From Pelagimonas varians (GTDB lineage Bacteria > Pseudomonadota > Alphaproteobacteria > Rhodobacterales > Rhodobacteraceae), in contig NZ_QKMF01000014.1 of the NCBI RefSeq assembly GCF_003208435.1, forward strand, positions 1 through 64,000: a stretch of 64,000 nt of DNA, in the 5' to 3' direction. The first letter of the stretch is position 1. Each line of letters starts with the position of its first letter. Of this stretch, positions 15,453 to 24,489 are shown piece after piece. Both the position numbers and the translations under genes were made by a program. The notes below the pieces were generated by a model that was not told the DNA's origin, searched no databases, and worked only from the letters and a program-made list of their open reading frames with translations.

Positions 15453-17042
15453 CTACAAATCCATCTGCGGCGTCACACGGATCACGGTTGGAACCGGAGC
15501 ATCAAATGCAGCCAGAACAGCGGCTTGCATGTCTCGAGCCGTTTTCGGCTCCACCGCTTCGGCCCCATAGGCCCGTGCCAAAGCAAGGAAATCCGGATTT
15601 CGCGCCACCACCGCGTTGGGGGCAATCTGGCTTTGGATCATGCTGGCTTCGATTTCGCCCAATTTTCCATTATCCCAAACAAATATTGGCAGGCTGAGCC
15701 CAAGTTCCACAGCGGTTCCAAGATCTTGGACGGTGTATTGAAACCCATAATCCCCCAAAATCGCCAGCGTCGGCAACCCTCGCCGCGCCACAGCCCCGCC
15801 GATTGCAGCAGGCAGGGCGTAGCCAAGCGTCCCGAACCCCGAGGGGTGATGCCAATGACCGGGGCGCGACATGTCCCACACCTCATTTGCCGCATATGCA
15901 AATTGGGTCATGTCCGAATAGATCATGCAATCATCCGGCAAAATCGCTTTCAACGCATCTGCGACTTCGACAATGCCGGGGCGTTCCGTCATCACTTCGC
16001 TCCGCCAGCGGGATTTGGCTGTAGCAACCTTTTGGGCATCCCACTTGGACGTTTGATCTTCAACACGCGCGGGAATGGCCACTGCCATCGCCTGTAAAAT
16101 CGCACCGGCGTCCCCTAGCACCGCCGTATCACCGGCCCGCAATTGCGCCAGCATCAACGGGTCAATGTCCACGCGGATCATCGGGGCTGTCTGCCCCAAC
16201 TCATCCCGCCAGATATCACATTCAGATAGTTCCGTCCCCAAAGCGACAACCAAATCTGCTTCGGCAAGGGCTGACGCGCTGTCTGGCCGCGCTAAAAAAG
16301 ATCCGAAATGCAGTGGATATTCCGGAGCTACGATTCCGCGTCCGGCATAGGTGCAAAACGAGGCCGCTCCGGTCATGCGCAGCACATCCGTTGCAACATC
16401 CGCGCCACCAAGAGCACCGCCGCCAAAGATAAAGATAGGTTTTTGCGCCGCCAGTACACGGTCTACGATCATCCGCAGATCATCGCTGCTTGCCTTGGGT
16501 AAACTAGGCAAAGGCACCGCCTCAGGTGCAGGATCCGCAAAGGCCCCAAGGCTGGCGATCGGCACCTGAATGTGGCACGACCGCTTGCGTTTGGATTTAA
16601 ACCCAACCAAAGCCCGATCGACCAAATGATAGGCGGTTGCCGGATCACGCGCCTCTTCTGACCATTCGCAAACCGTCGCCGCCGCCGCACGTTGATCCAG
16701 CATCTGGTGCAACTGCCCCCGCTTGCCGGTGACATTGTCCAGACACGACGTGACAGCCAGCACAGAAACGCTATCGCTATAGGCTTGCCCCAGCGGAGTC
16801 ATTGCATTGCACAGCCCCGGACCCGTGATCAAATAGCACACACCCGGTTTGCCTGTGGCCCGCGAATACCCGTCGGCCATAAAACCGGCACCTTGTTCGT
16901 GGCGCGCCAATACATGGGCAATCCCCGCCTCTTCGATGCCGCGATACATTTCGACATTGTGCACACCGGGGATGCCAAAGATGACATCCACCCCCCGCGC
17001 TTTCAACATGTGTGAAATCTGCGATCCCAATGGTCTTTGCAT
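15453..17042 (-). CDS. Thiamine-diphosphate-dependent acetolactate synthase-like enzyme
   Basis: 529 residues of the ThDP enzyme family (AHAS/POX/decarboxylase). The N-terminal Pyr domain has the catalytic Glu in ARHEQGAGFMADGYSRA (about residues 48-63); a central nucleotide-fold domain follows; the C-terminal PP domain has GDYGFQYTVQDL. Subfamily candidates include 5-guanidino-2-oxopentanoate decarboxylase (AruI-like) or another 2-oxoacid decarboxylase; a true acetolactate synthase in branched-chain synthesis is less likely because no ilvH follows. ATG 17042 with GGAGG five bases upstream is chosen over an in-frame TTG at 17054. The start overlaps the trkH stop (TGATG), an odd pairing. Confidence 0.82.
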   Translation of the reverse strand: MQRPLGSQISHMLKARGVDVIFGIPGVHNVEMYRGIEEAGIAHVLARHEQGAGFMADGYSRATGKPGVCYLITGPGLCNAMTPLGQAYSDSVSVLAVTSCLDNVTGKRGQLHQMLDQRAAAATVCEWSEEARDPATAYHLVDRALVGFKSKRKRSCHIQVPIASLGAFADPAPEAVPLPSLPKASSDDLRMIVDRVLAAQKPIFIFGGGALGGADVATDVLRMTGAASFCTYAGRGIVAPEYPLHFGSFLARPDSASALAEADLVVALGTELSECDIWRDELGQTAPMIRVDIDPLMLAQLRAGDTAVLGDAGAILQAMAVAIPARVEDQTSKWDAQKVATAKSRWRSEVMTERPGIVEVADALKAILPDDCMIYSDMTQFAYAANEVWDMSRPGHWHHPSGFGTLGYALPAAIGGAVARRGLPTLAILGDYGFQYTVQDLGTAVELGLSLPIFVWDNGKLGEIEASMIQSQIAPNAVVARNPDFLALARAYGAEAVEPKTARDMQAAVLAAFDAPVPTVIRVTPQMDL

Positions 17043-18493
17043 CACGCCCTCCAAAAGCGAGTGGTGAAAATGGCGTAGACTGCCAACAATTCCAGACGCC
17101 CTGCCAGCATGGCAAAACTAAGCATCCACTTTGCCGTCTCCCCCAGCCCTGCGAAATTGCCCGCAGGGCCGATCTGGTCCCCCAACCCCGGTCCGACATT
17201 GGCCAAGGCGGTGGCTGCGCCAGAAACCGACGTGATAAAATCAAGTCCGGTCAGGCTGAGCGCAACAGACAAAACCCCCATCGAAACGATGAAGAATACG
17301 AAGAACGACATGACAGAAGACATAACTTCGCTCGTGACCGGAACTCCGGCATAACGCGGCGTGAAAACGCCCGAAGGCGAACGGATACGCTTCAACTGGG
17401 TTTTGATGGATGCAAACAACAGTTGGTAGCGGAAGATTTTGACTGAGCATGCTGTCGAACCCGCGCAGCCTCCGATCAGGCCGACAAAGAAAAACAGCGC
17501 CACTGCAAAGCCGCCCCAAAGACCGTAATCCTGACTGGCATAGCCCGTCCCGGTCAGGATCGAGACGACGTTGAAAAGTACCTTGCGAAAGGCCGGTTCG
17601 CCTGATGCGTCGCCGGTCGAAAACCGCCAAATCGTGACCAATGCGACAATGGCCACGGCGGTCATGAAAAACGTGCGCACCTGACTGTCCAAGGCCAAAG
17701 GCCGGACATCGCGCAGAGCCGTCACCTGGACAAACCGCACAAATGGCAAGGCTGCCAGCATCATAAACACCACGCAGACATATTCTGCCCCTGCCGAAAA
17801 TGCACCGAAGCTGGCGTCATAATTTGCAAATCCGCCGGTTGCGACCGTGGTCATCGCATGCACGGTGGCGTCAAACGGATCCATCCCCGCCACGATATAT
17901 GCCCCTGCGCAGACCAAGGTAAGAGAAACATAAATCGTTGAAATAGAGGATGAAATCTGCGTTGCTCGCGGCAGGATTTTCCCGAAGGTATCAAAGCCTT
18001 CGGATCGGAAGATTTGCATCCCGCCGACCCGCAGTTCAGGCAAAAACACCATGGCCACAACAATGATACCGATCCCGCCGATCCATTGCAGCAACCCGCG
18101 CCACAACAATAACCCCTTGGGCAAGGTGTCCAAGCCGGACAAAACGGTGGAACCCGTTGTTGTAAGGCCAGACATTGCTTCAAAAAAGGCGTCGGTATAG
18201 GTGCTTTGGGTTTCCCCCAATACAAACGGCAGAGCACCAAAAATCGGCAGGGCAACCCAGACGCCGGTTGTCAGCAAAAAGGTTTGCTGGATCGACAATC
18301 CCTGTTTGACCGCATTGGCACAAGCCAGTGCAATCAAGCCGCCGGTCAACATGGTAATCAGCGCGCTTTCCAAAAACACATGCCATTCACCCCTGCCTTC
18401 TGCCAGATCAACCAGCATCGGCAAAAGCATTGTGGCTCCGAGACATGCAACAAGCAGGCCAATGACGTAGGCGACGGGGCGAATATCAAACAT
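17042..18493 (-). CDS. trkH: TrkH-family potassium uptake protein
   Basis: About 483 residues, polytopic, with the four-fold pore-loop arrangement of TrkH/KtrB channels. Selectivity-filter-like segments include SGLTTTGSTVLSGLD and MTTVATGGFANYDAS, and GCAGSTACSVKIFRY is the conserved third repeat. It takes up K+ across the inner membrane together with a cytosolic TrkA/KtrA regulator, not encoded here. The frame is open further upstream, but MFDIRPVAY at 18493 fits the family N-terminus; its ribosome binding site is weak. It lies upstream of and overlaps the ThDP enzyme by one base. Confidence 0.9.
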   Translation of the reverse strand: MFDIRPVAYVIGLLVACLGATMLLPMLVDLAEGRGEWHVFLESALITMLTGGLIALACANAVKQGLSIQQTFLLTTGVWVALPIFGALPFVLGETQSTYTDAFFEAMSGLTTTGSTVLSGLDTLPKGLLLWRGLLQWIGGIGIIVVAMVFLPELRVGGMQIFRSEGFDTFGKILPRATQISSSISTIYVSLTLVCAGAYIVAGMDPFDATVHAMTTVATGGFANYDASFGAFSAGAEYVCVVFMMLAALPFVRFVQVTALRDVRPLALDSQVRTFFMTAVAIVALVTIWRFSTGDASGEPAFRKVLFNVVSILTGTGYASQDYGLWGGFAVALFFFVGLIGGCAGSTACSVKIFRYQLLFASIKTQLKRIRSPSGVFTPRYAGVPVTSEVMSSVMSFFVFFIVSMGVLSVALSLTGLDFITSVSGAATALANVGPGLGDQIGPAGNFAGLGETAKWMLSFAMLAGRLELLAVYAIFTTRFWRA

Positions 18494-18551
18494 GAACGCA
18501 GGGTTGGATGCAGCGGCCCGCCATGTCAAGTTGGCGCGACCGTTTGGTGAA

Positions 18552-18779
18552 CTAGCTGTGCAAAATGTCCCTGAAAACATGTGGTAGAATGCCGTCCCGG
18601 GTTAGACCAAGACGTGCCAAATCGCCGTCGCTTTGCGATTCCAATTGAATGATTTGTCGCAATCTGGCGCGCCGCAATCCATAGGGGTTCATTCCCATGC
18701 CCTGCGCTGCAAAAAAACTATCGATCTTCAAGCCGAGGGAGACATGCCCCATGGCCAATTGAACATTATTGCTTGGCAT
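18552..18779 (-). CDS. Small DUF1127-like protein (second copy type)
   Basis: 75 residues. The C-terminal half (RARLRQIIQLESQSDGDLARLGL) follows the DUF1127 pattern of an Arg-rich helix, then a D/E-L-A-x-L-G-L turn. A function is not known for this member; CcaF1-type relatives bind RNA. The 5' leader has an unusual hairpin and a stretch complementary to the CcsR loops (see the regulatory entry). It is upstream of trkH, same direction, with a 58-bp gap. Confidence 0.65.
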   Translation of the reverse strand: MPSNNVQLAMGHVSLGLKIDSFFAAQGMGMNPYGLRRARLRQIIQLESQSDGDLARLGLTRDGILPHVFRDILHS

Positions 18780-18781
18780 TT

Positions 18782-18817
18782 AGGAAACCTTTCAAAACTC
18801 AAATGGTTTCCTCCCTG
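18782..18817 (-). promoter_or_regulatory. Structured leader with CcsR-complementary site
   Basis: In the mRNA sense the leader reads CAGGGAGGAAACC, an AT-rich loop, then GGTTTCC and ATG four bases on. GGAAACC and GGTTTCC can pair, which would bury both possible Shine-Dalgarno stretches (GGAGG and AAAGG). CAGGGAGGA (18809-18817) is perfectly complementary to nine bases of the CcsR hairpins (TCCTCCCTG). A regulated start (sRNA or temperature) is inferred, not shown. Confidence 0.35.
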
Positions 18818-18937
18818 TCGTTTAGTCTGCCACACTGGGGATGTAATTTGTGTGAAGGCGGCACCAACCGAACAAGTATTTAGTCCAATGCTCAAATTTG
18901 AGGCAATTTTCGCGCCTTCCACGGCTATCGCCGTGTA

Positions 18938-20014
18938 TCACCCGACATGAAACAGCGTAGAGAATAGTTTTGGATCCAGACTTTGATCCGCGAACAACGT
19001 CCCTTCGGTCAAAACGGACACGGCATCATGGCTATGCAGGCTTTCCTGGTGACTGGCGACAACGCGAAAATCTCCAACGCGGGCATCATCTTCCAGCACT
19101 TGTGCAAACAGGCGCGCGGCGTCTTCGACAAATATCGGGTTGGCGGCATTCAATTCGGCAAAGGCTTGTTCGTCTTCGCGTTTGACCATGACCTGCGTTT
19201 CGGTCGGAACCGCGCGGCGGCACATATCGATAAGATCTTCGAACCACAGGCATTTTCCGGGCAAAACTTCGACTGATACACGCGCGACAGAGCGTTGCGA
19301 ATGCGGCGTTGCCAACTGGCCGCGTGTCTGGCGGGCATGTTCAGACAGCTCAAGCGAACAAGGACAGGTCGAGCTGTAGACATAATCCAGATGCACGATT
19401 TCGCGGCGCGTGCCGGCGGTTTCAACCAGCTCCAGAGCAATGTCGTAATACTGAAAGCCGGTGAGGCCAGATCGCAGGCTTTGCACCTTCATCGGAAAGC
19501 TGAACCGCATCTGGATGCGGGCATCAAAGCTGTCTAGATCTGTTTTGTAATCATCGAGCGCCGCTTCCATGACCTCAAAACTAAATGTTTTTTCAGCATG
19601 TGTGTAAAACGACCGCATGATGCGGCTCATGTTGATGCCTTTTTTATCAGCCTCAAGGCTGACAGTCCCCGTGACCGAGGTTTCAAGCGTCAAATCCCCG
19701 TTGTCGCGGGTGTGATAGGGGATCGGCAGCCGAAAGTTGGAAATTCCAACATGCTGAATCACCCGCTGAGCCCCGCGGATCAGCGAGGCCGGGCCATTTT
19801 GCAGATCGGGTAAAGTGTCTTTGTAAGCTGGATCAACGATGAAATTATCAGGGTAGATATTGTGCAGATCGGGATAGGCACCCGTCAATTCAGCCAAGGC
19901 CGCCTCACTGCCCGCGTAGTTGCGCAACAGCGCAAGCGCTTGTTCGGCCTCCTCGCGGCTGGGCTTTTGTGCAATATCAACTTGAATATTCATGGGCTTG
20001 GCCCCCTTATTCAT
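18938..20014 (-). CDS. folE2: GTP cyclohydrolase I, FolE2 type
   Basis: 358 residues of the FolE2 (GCYH-IB) family, recognised from SSTCPCSLELSEHAR (about 220), which carries the metal-binding cysteine, and from the HEKTFSFEVM-like YTHAEKTFSFE region. It converts GTP to 7,8-dihydroneopterin triphosphate, first step of folate and related pathways; FolE2 can use metals other than zinc. ATG 20014 is chosen for its AGGAGG at 7 bases; a second in-frame ATG at 19993 has a poorer site. It lies 87 bp downstream of metZ on the same strand. Confidence 0.93.
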   Translation of the reverse strand: MNKGAKPMNIQVDIAQKPSREEAEQALALLRNYAGSEAALAELTGAYPDLHNIYPDNFIVDPAYKDTLPDLQNGPASLIRGAQRVIQHVGISNFRLPIPYHTRDNGDLTLETSVTGTVSLEADKKGINMSRIMRSFYTHAEKTFSFEVMEAALDDYKTDLDSFDARIQMRFSFPMKVQSLRSGLTGFQYYDIALELVETAGTRREIVHLDYVYSSTCPCSLELSEHARQTRGQLATPHSQRSVARVSVEVLPGKCLWFEDLIDMCRRAVPTETQVMVKREDEQAFAELNAANPIFVEDAARLFAQVLEDDARVGDFRVVASHQESLHSHDAVSVLTEGTLFADQSLDPKLFSTLFHVG

Positions 20015-20101
20015 CCCTGTTCCTCCTATATTTAGGTGGATGCCACGCGAAGTCCATTCGCGCAGCATAGATTGATAATTACGACAAGGGCGCCTTTTTC
20101 G

Positions 20102-21280
20102 TTAAACCGCGTCCAAAGCCTGCAATACATCTGCAACCAGGTCCGCCGGATCTTCGATCCCGACCGAGAACCGGACCAACCCGTCACTGATACCCAAATC
20201 AGCACGTGTTTCATCCGAAAGACGTTGGTGGGTTGTGGTCGCAGGATGGGTGACGATGGATTTCGCATCCCCAAGGTTGTTGGAAATGATCGCGATTTCC
20301 AGTGCATTCAGGAACCGGAACGCGGCTTCTTTGCCGCCTTTCAGAACAAGCGACAGCATTGTGCCCCCCGCTCCAAGCTGGCGCATGGCCAGATCGTATT
20401 GCGGATGGCTTTTCAGGCCGGGATAGATGAAGCGCTCAAGCTTCGGGTGGCCTTCGCAGGCCTTTGCAATGGCGACGGCCCCTTCGGTCTGGGCCCTCAC
20501 ACGCAACGCAACGGTTTCCAAACCCTTGAGCATGACCCATGCGTTGAACGGGCTAAGCGAACCACCGGTATGCTTCATGTAGGGTTCGACCACACCGCGG
20601 ATATGGTCTTTGGTGCCCAGAATAATTCCGCCCAAGCACCGCCCCTGCCCGTCCACATGTTTGGTGGTGGAATAGACAACGACGTCTGCGCCCTGCTCGA
20701 TGGCTTTGGAATAAACCGGTGTCGAAAACACGTTGTCCACCACAACCAAAGCGCCAACTTCATGGGCAATGGCGGCCACACCCGCAATATCAATCACCTC
20801 AAGCGTCGGGTTGGACATGGATTCAAAGAACACCGCTTTGGTGTCCGGGCGCATCGCTGCGCGCCATTCGTCCAAATTCGCTCCATCGACAAAGGTGACA
20901 TCAACGCCAAACCGGCCCAGCACATCCTCGAGGATGTACAAACACGACCCGAACAGCGCCTTAGCCGAGACAACATGGTCTCCGGCTTTCAGCATGGATG
21001 TCAATGCGCCGTTGACCGCCGCCATGCCGGATGCACAGGCAAACCCGTCTTCTGCGCCTTCCAGCAGCGCCATGCGTTCTTCGAACATCGCGACCGTTGG
21101 GTTGCCATAACGCGCATAGATATATTCATCCGGGCCTGTGTTCAAAAACCGCGCTTCGGCGGCCTCGGCGTTGTCATAGACAAAGCCCTGGGTCAGGAAG
21201 ATCGCTTCGCTGACTTCGTTCCACTGGCTGCGTTTTGTTCCGCCATGCACCAGATTGGTGCGTTTTCCACGTTCCGACAT
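20102..21280 (-). CDS. metZ: O-succinylhomoserine sulfhydrylase
   Basis: 392 residues of the Cys/Met-metabolism PLP family. The PLP lysine lies in YSTTKHVDGQGR (about residue 205), with ARYGNPT (about 57) and VVDNVFSTP also conserved. MetZ makes homocysteine directly from O-succinylhomoserine and sulfide. ATG 21280 is chosen because GGAG lies just upstream and the protein begins like other MetZ; the extra 13 codons upstream would be in the terminator region. A SAM-II riboswitch and terminator lie in the leader, so expression should fall when S-adenosylmethionine is abundant. Confidence 0.95.
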   Translation of the reverse strand: MSERGKRTNLVHGGTKRSQWNEVSEAIFLTQGFVYDNAEAAEARFLNTGPDEYIYARYGNPTVAMFEERMALLEGAEDGFACASGMAAVNGALTSMLKAGDHVVSAKALFGSCLYILEDVLGRFGVDVTFVDGANLDEWRAAMRPDTKAVFFESMSNPTLEVIDIAGVAAIAHEVGALVVVDNVFSTPVYSKAIEQGADVVVYSTTKHVDGQGRCLGGIILGTKDHIRGVVEPYMKHTGGSLSPFNAWVMLKGLETVALRVRAQTEGAVAIAKACEGHPKLERFIYPGLKSHPQYDLAMRQLGAGGTMLSLVLKGGKEAAFRFLNALEIAIISNNLGDAKSIVTHPATTTHQRLSDETRADLGISDGLVRFSVGIEDPADLVADVLQALDAV

Positions 21281-21296
21281 GTGTGTTCTCCACAAC

Positions 21297-21330
21297 AAAA
21301 AAGCCCCGTTCGCGGTCAAGCGAAAGGAGC
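21297..21330 (-). terminator. Attenuator terminator of the metZ riboswitch
   Basis: In transcript sense GCTCCTTTCGC pairs with GCGAACGGGGC (10 of 11 including a G-U) and is followed by six T, immediately between the SAM-II aptamer and the metZ start. This indicates control by transcription termination. Confidence 0.85.
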
Positions 21331-21341
21331 CCTTCGTCTGA

Positions 21342-21397
21342 CCTCTTTAGCGGTGTGTTTAACGTGGCCCGCAATCAGGTAACAAATCGCCACGAGC
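21342..21397 (-). promoter_or_regulatory. SAM-II riboswitch
   Basis: The reverse strand reads CTCGTGGCGATTTG, a variable loop, then GGCCACGTTAAA and CGCTAAAGAGG. These are the conserved blocks of the SAM-II aptamer: the P1 stem CGTGG/CCACG, GATTTG, CACGTTAAA, and the GCTAAA pseudoknot partner. SAM-II controls methionine genes in alphaproteobacteria. Here it lies about 60 bp before metZ. Confidence 0.92.
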
Positions 21398-21516
21398 TGC
21401 CAATTACGCCTGTTGCGCGCGCCGGTCAAGGGCGTCACGCATGTGTAACAAAGCGTTCACGAATCCGTCGCACCCTTGGATTAGGCCCAAACCAACGGAT
21501 ATTGTGGATCGCTGCC

Positions 21517-22461
21517 ATGCCCATGCTGCGCATTTCTGTCGAAGACGATCACCCCCGGCTACACGGGTCCTCGACCCCTTTGGGACCGACATTGCGCCAT
21601 GCCCTGAGCTGCGACCCCGGCCCTGTCAAAATCATGATCCACGGATATAAATACCTGCCGGGTCACCCGATTTTTTGCCCCCATGACGGGATTTTGTCGC
21701 GCGCGCCCCGGCGCGAAGGCCCACGCGTCGTAAGCTGGCCCCGACATTTGGGATTGCGCGGACAACAAGGCGAAGGGTTAGGGATTTCCTTTGGATGGGC
21801 TGCGCGCGGCAAGATTTGGGCAGCCTACGATCAGGCCGACTCTGCCGGCAACGCATTGGCCCTGTTGCTGGCCGACATTCAGCGCATTGCACCGGGGCGC
21901 TGCGTGCAATTGATTGCCCATTCTTTGGGCGGCCGTGTTGCATTAAAAGCCGTAAAGCAAAGCCAACCCGGTGATGTCAGCCACGCCATTCTATTGGCTG
22001 CAGCCGAATTTGGCAGTGTCGCCAAGGCTGCACTGACCACAAAAGCCGGTCAGCAAGTCGCGGTTTTAAACGTGACGAGCCGCGAAAATGATCTGTATGA
22101 TTTTATGCTAGAGCGGTTGGTACGCGGCGAAGGGCCAAATCGGCGCACCTTGGGCCATGGCTGTACGCGGCTGCCCAATATGGCCACGCTGCAACTCGAT
22201 GATTTGCGCAGCATTGCGGCGTTGCGACAGGCCGGTTATCCGATCGCCCCACCGCAGCGCCGCGTGTGCCATTGGTCGCCTTATCTGCGTCCGGGTGTGT
22301 TTCCGCTGTATCGCGCTTTTCTAACCGGCAAGCTGCCTGTGCCGCATCTACGCGCAGTGCTTCCCACCGAGATTGAACCGAGATGGGCGCGTTTCTCGCT
22401 TCGGTCCGGTCTGTTTGGTCCCCCTCGCGGCGGAACCGGCGGGCGTTTGCTCAGCCAATAG
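21517..22461 (+). CDS. Alpha/beta-fold hydrolase
   Basis: About 314 residues. The nucleophile elbow is AHSLGG (about residue 137), and VKIMIHGYKYLPG near the N-terminus fits the oxyanion-hole strand. The enzyme is probably an esterase or lipase-like cytosolic hydrolase; the substrate is not deducible. The open frame extends upstream to 21235 through the riboswitch antisense, so an internal start is needed: ATG 21517 or ATG 21523, both with weak ribosome binding sites. It is divergent from metZ and precedes the antiporter gene by 85 bp. Confidence 0.75.
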   Translation: MPMLRISVEDDHPRLHGSSTPLGPTLRHALSCDPGPVKIMIHGYKYLPGHPIFCPHDGILSRAPRREGPRVVSWPRHLGLRGQQGEGLGISFGWAARGKIWAAYDQADSAGNALALLLADIQRIAPGRCVQLIAHSLGGRVALKAVKQSQPGDVSHAILLAAAEFGSVAKAALTTKAGQQVAVLNVTSRENDLYDFMLERLVRGEGPNRRTLGHGCTRLPNMATLQLDDLRSIAALRQAGYPIAPPQRRVCHWSPYLRPGVFPLYRAFLTGKLPVPHLRAVLPTEIEPRWARFSLRSGLFGPPRGGTGGRLLSQ

Positions 22462-22546
22462 AATCCTATGCCATCGGGTATGAGACGTGTTGCATCTGGC
22501 CCCTCCGCCCCCCATCATAGGGTATCCAAAATAAGGCCCCCCAAAT

Positions 22547-24424
22547 ATGGAATCCTTCCTTTTTCAAGCGTCCATTTTTTTGGCCGCCGCAGTTATTGCG
22601 GTGCCTTTTGCATCCCGGATGGGGCTTGGGTCGGTCTTGGGGTATTTGTTTGCCGGATTGATCATTGGTCCTGGTCTTGGACTGGTTGAAAACAATGCGG
22701 ATATTCAGCATTTCGCCGAATTTGGCGTTGCTATGATGTTGTTTCTGATCGGGCTTGAGCTGGAACCGCGTGCCCTTTGGGACATGCGCCATCGCTTGAT
22801 TGGTCTTGGCGGATTGCAGATCGTCGGAACAACCGCCGCAATCACCTTGATTGCCATGGCGATGGATTTACCATGGCAAACAGCCTTGGCGGTCGGGATG
22901 ATCTTATCGCTGTCGTCCACTGCGATTGTTTTGCAAACCCTCAATGAAAAACAGCTGATGCAATCCAATGGCGGGCGGGCTTCTTTTTCCGTGCTATTGA
23001 CCCAAGACATCGCCGTTATTCCCATGCTGGTTGTGATGCCTTTGCTGGCCATTGGCCCACTGGTTTTCCCCTCGGTGCCCGAGCTTGCACAGGCCGCCGG
23101 TGAACACGCCGACAAAGCACACCAAGCCATGTCTTTGGTCGAAGGATTGCCGGGCTGGGGGGCCGCACTGGTCACATTCAGTGTGATTATCGGGATTGTT
23201 TTGGCAGGCGTCTACGGTGCGCGGCCGCTGTTTCACTACATCCATTCTGCCCATTTGCCGGAAATGTTCACAGCAGTGTCATTGCTGATCGTGGTTGGAA
23301 TCGGTTTTTTGATGATGATGTTGGGTTTGTCTCCCGCTTTGGGTACCTTTCTAGCCGGAGTGGTCCTGGCCAACTCTGAATTCCGGCATGAGCTGGAATC
23401 CGATATTGCCCCGTTCAAGGGGCTGCTTTTAGGCCTGTTCTTTATCACTGTCGGTGCTGGAATTAACGTCGAGCGGCTTTTGCAAGAACCCGCAAACGTG
23501 CTGGCACTGACGGTGTTGTTAATCAGTGTTAAGGCCATAATCCTGTACGGAATTGGCCGGTTCTTCAACCTCACGAAACGTGGGCAGTGGCTGTTTACCT
23601 TGGGGTTGGCGCAGTCTGGCGAATTTGGCTTTGTTCTGATCTCTTTTGCCTTTCAACAAAAGGTTCTGCCAGAGCCGCTGGGCGAACAGCTGCTCCTGAT
23701 CATTGCGCTTTCGATGCTGATCACACCCTTGCTGTACCTGATCTATGAGTGGCTGTCGCAGCGGGTCAAAGACACCACAGAGACCGTTGAATCCGACGTC
23801 ATAGATACGACTGGCCCGGTCATCATCGCCGGAATTGGGCGTTTTGGCCAAATCGTCAATCGTCTTGTTCAAAACTCGGGCTACCGCACCGTTGTATTGG
23901 ACCACGACATGCAAACGATTCAACTGATGCGCCGGTTTGGCTACAAAGGCTTCTTTGGCGATCCAACCCGCCCCGAATTGCTGCATGCAGCGGGTATCGA
24001 ATCTGCGCAGGTTCTGGTGGCAGCTTTGGATGATCCAAAAGCGAACCTGAAGCTGATATCTTATGCGCGGCGTTTGCGCCCAGACTTGCATATCGTCGCA
24101 AGGGCACGTGACCGCACCAGCGTTTTCATGCTCTATCAAGCCGGAGCCAACGACATCGTCCGCGAAATGTTCGACAGTTCTTTGCGCGCAGGGCGCTATG
24201 TGCTCGAAAATGTCGGGATGAGCGAATACGAGGCCGCCATCGCCGAAGAAACATTCTACCACCACGACCGCCACACCATCCACGAACTGGCGCAATTGTG
24301 GGATCCAACAATCGCCCCTGCCGACAATCACGCCTATATTGAACGGGCGCAAGAACTGGAAAAAGAGCTGGAAACCGCATTGTTCTCCGCTTTGGAAGCC
24401 CGCGGAAACGACGACGCGGCCTAG
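22547..24424 (+). CDS. CPA2-family cation:proton antiporter with RCK domain (KefC-like)
   Basis: 625 residues. The first about 390 form 12 or so transmembrane helices of the Na+/H+ exchanger (CPA2) fold, with FLIGLELEP and LSLSSTAIVLQTL signatures. A TrkA-N/RCK domain follows with a Rossmann glycine motif GIGRFGQIVNRLV (about 425-437) and ends in an acidic tail. Relatives (KefB/KefC/YbaL) export K+ in exchange for H+, gated by nucleotide or glutathione adducts. Substrate is inferred. A terminator shared with convergent carD follows. Confidence 0.88.
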   Translation: MESFLFQASIFLAAAVIAVPFASRMGLGSVLGYLFAGLIIGPGLGLVENNADIQHFAEFGVAMMLFLIGLELEPRALWDMRHRLIGLGGLQIVGTTAAITLIAMAMDLPWQTALAVGMILSLSSTAIVLQTLNEKQLMQSNGGRASFSVLLTQDIAVIPMLVVMPLLAIGPLVFPSVPELAQAAGEHADKAHQAMSLVEGLPGWGAALVTFSVIIGIVLAGVYGARPLFHYIHSAHLPEMFTAVSLLIVVGIGFLMMMLGLSPALGTFLAGVVLANSEFRHELESDIAPFKGLLLGLFFITVGAGINVERLLQEPANVLALTVLLISVKAIILYGIGRFFNLTKRGQWLFTLGLAQSGEFGFVLISFAFQQKVLPEPLGEQLLLIIALSMLITPLLYLIYEWLSQRVKDTTETVESDVIDTTGPVIIAGIGRFGQIVNRLVQNSGYRTVVLDHDMQTIQLMRRFGYKGFFGDPTRPELLHAAGIESAQVLVAALDDPKANLKLISYARRLRPDLHIVARARDRTSVFMLYQAGANDIVREMFDSSLRAGRYVLENVGMSEYEAAIAEETFYHHDRHTIHELAQLWDPTIAPADNHAYIERAQELEKELETALFSALEARGNDDAA

Positions 24425-24435
24425 GAATTCGCCAC

Positions 24436-24472
24436 AAAAAAAGGCGCGCCCCAATCAGGTGGCACGCCTTTT
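24436..24472. terminator. Bidirectional terminator between antiporter gene and carD
   Basis: AAAAAGGCGCGCC and GGCACGCCTTTT pair with one bulge or mismatch across CCAATCAGGT. Runs of A on one side and T on the other serve both convergent genes. Confidence 0.85.
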
Positions 24473-24489
24473 GTCTGTTTGATCCGGTA

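Noticed and set aside
20036-21382. 448-codon open frame opposite metZ
   Set aside because: Antisense to metZ and its riboswitch, where codon-position bias belongs to metZ; no recognisable domain.
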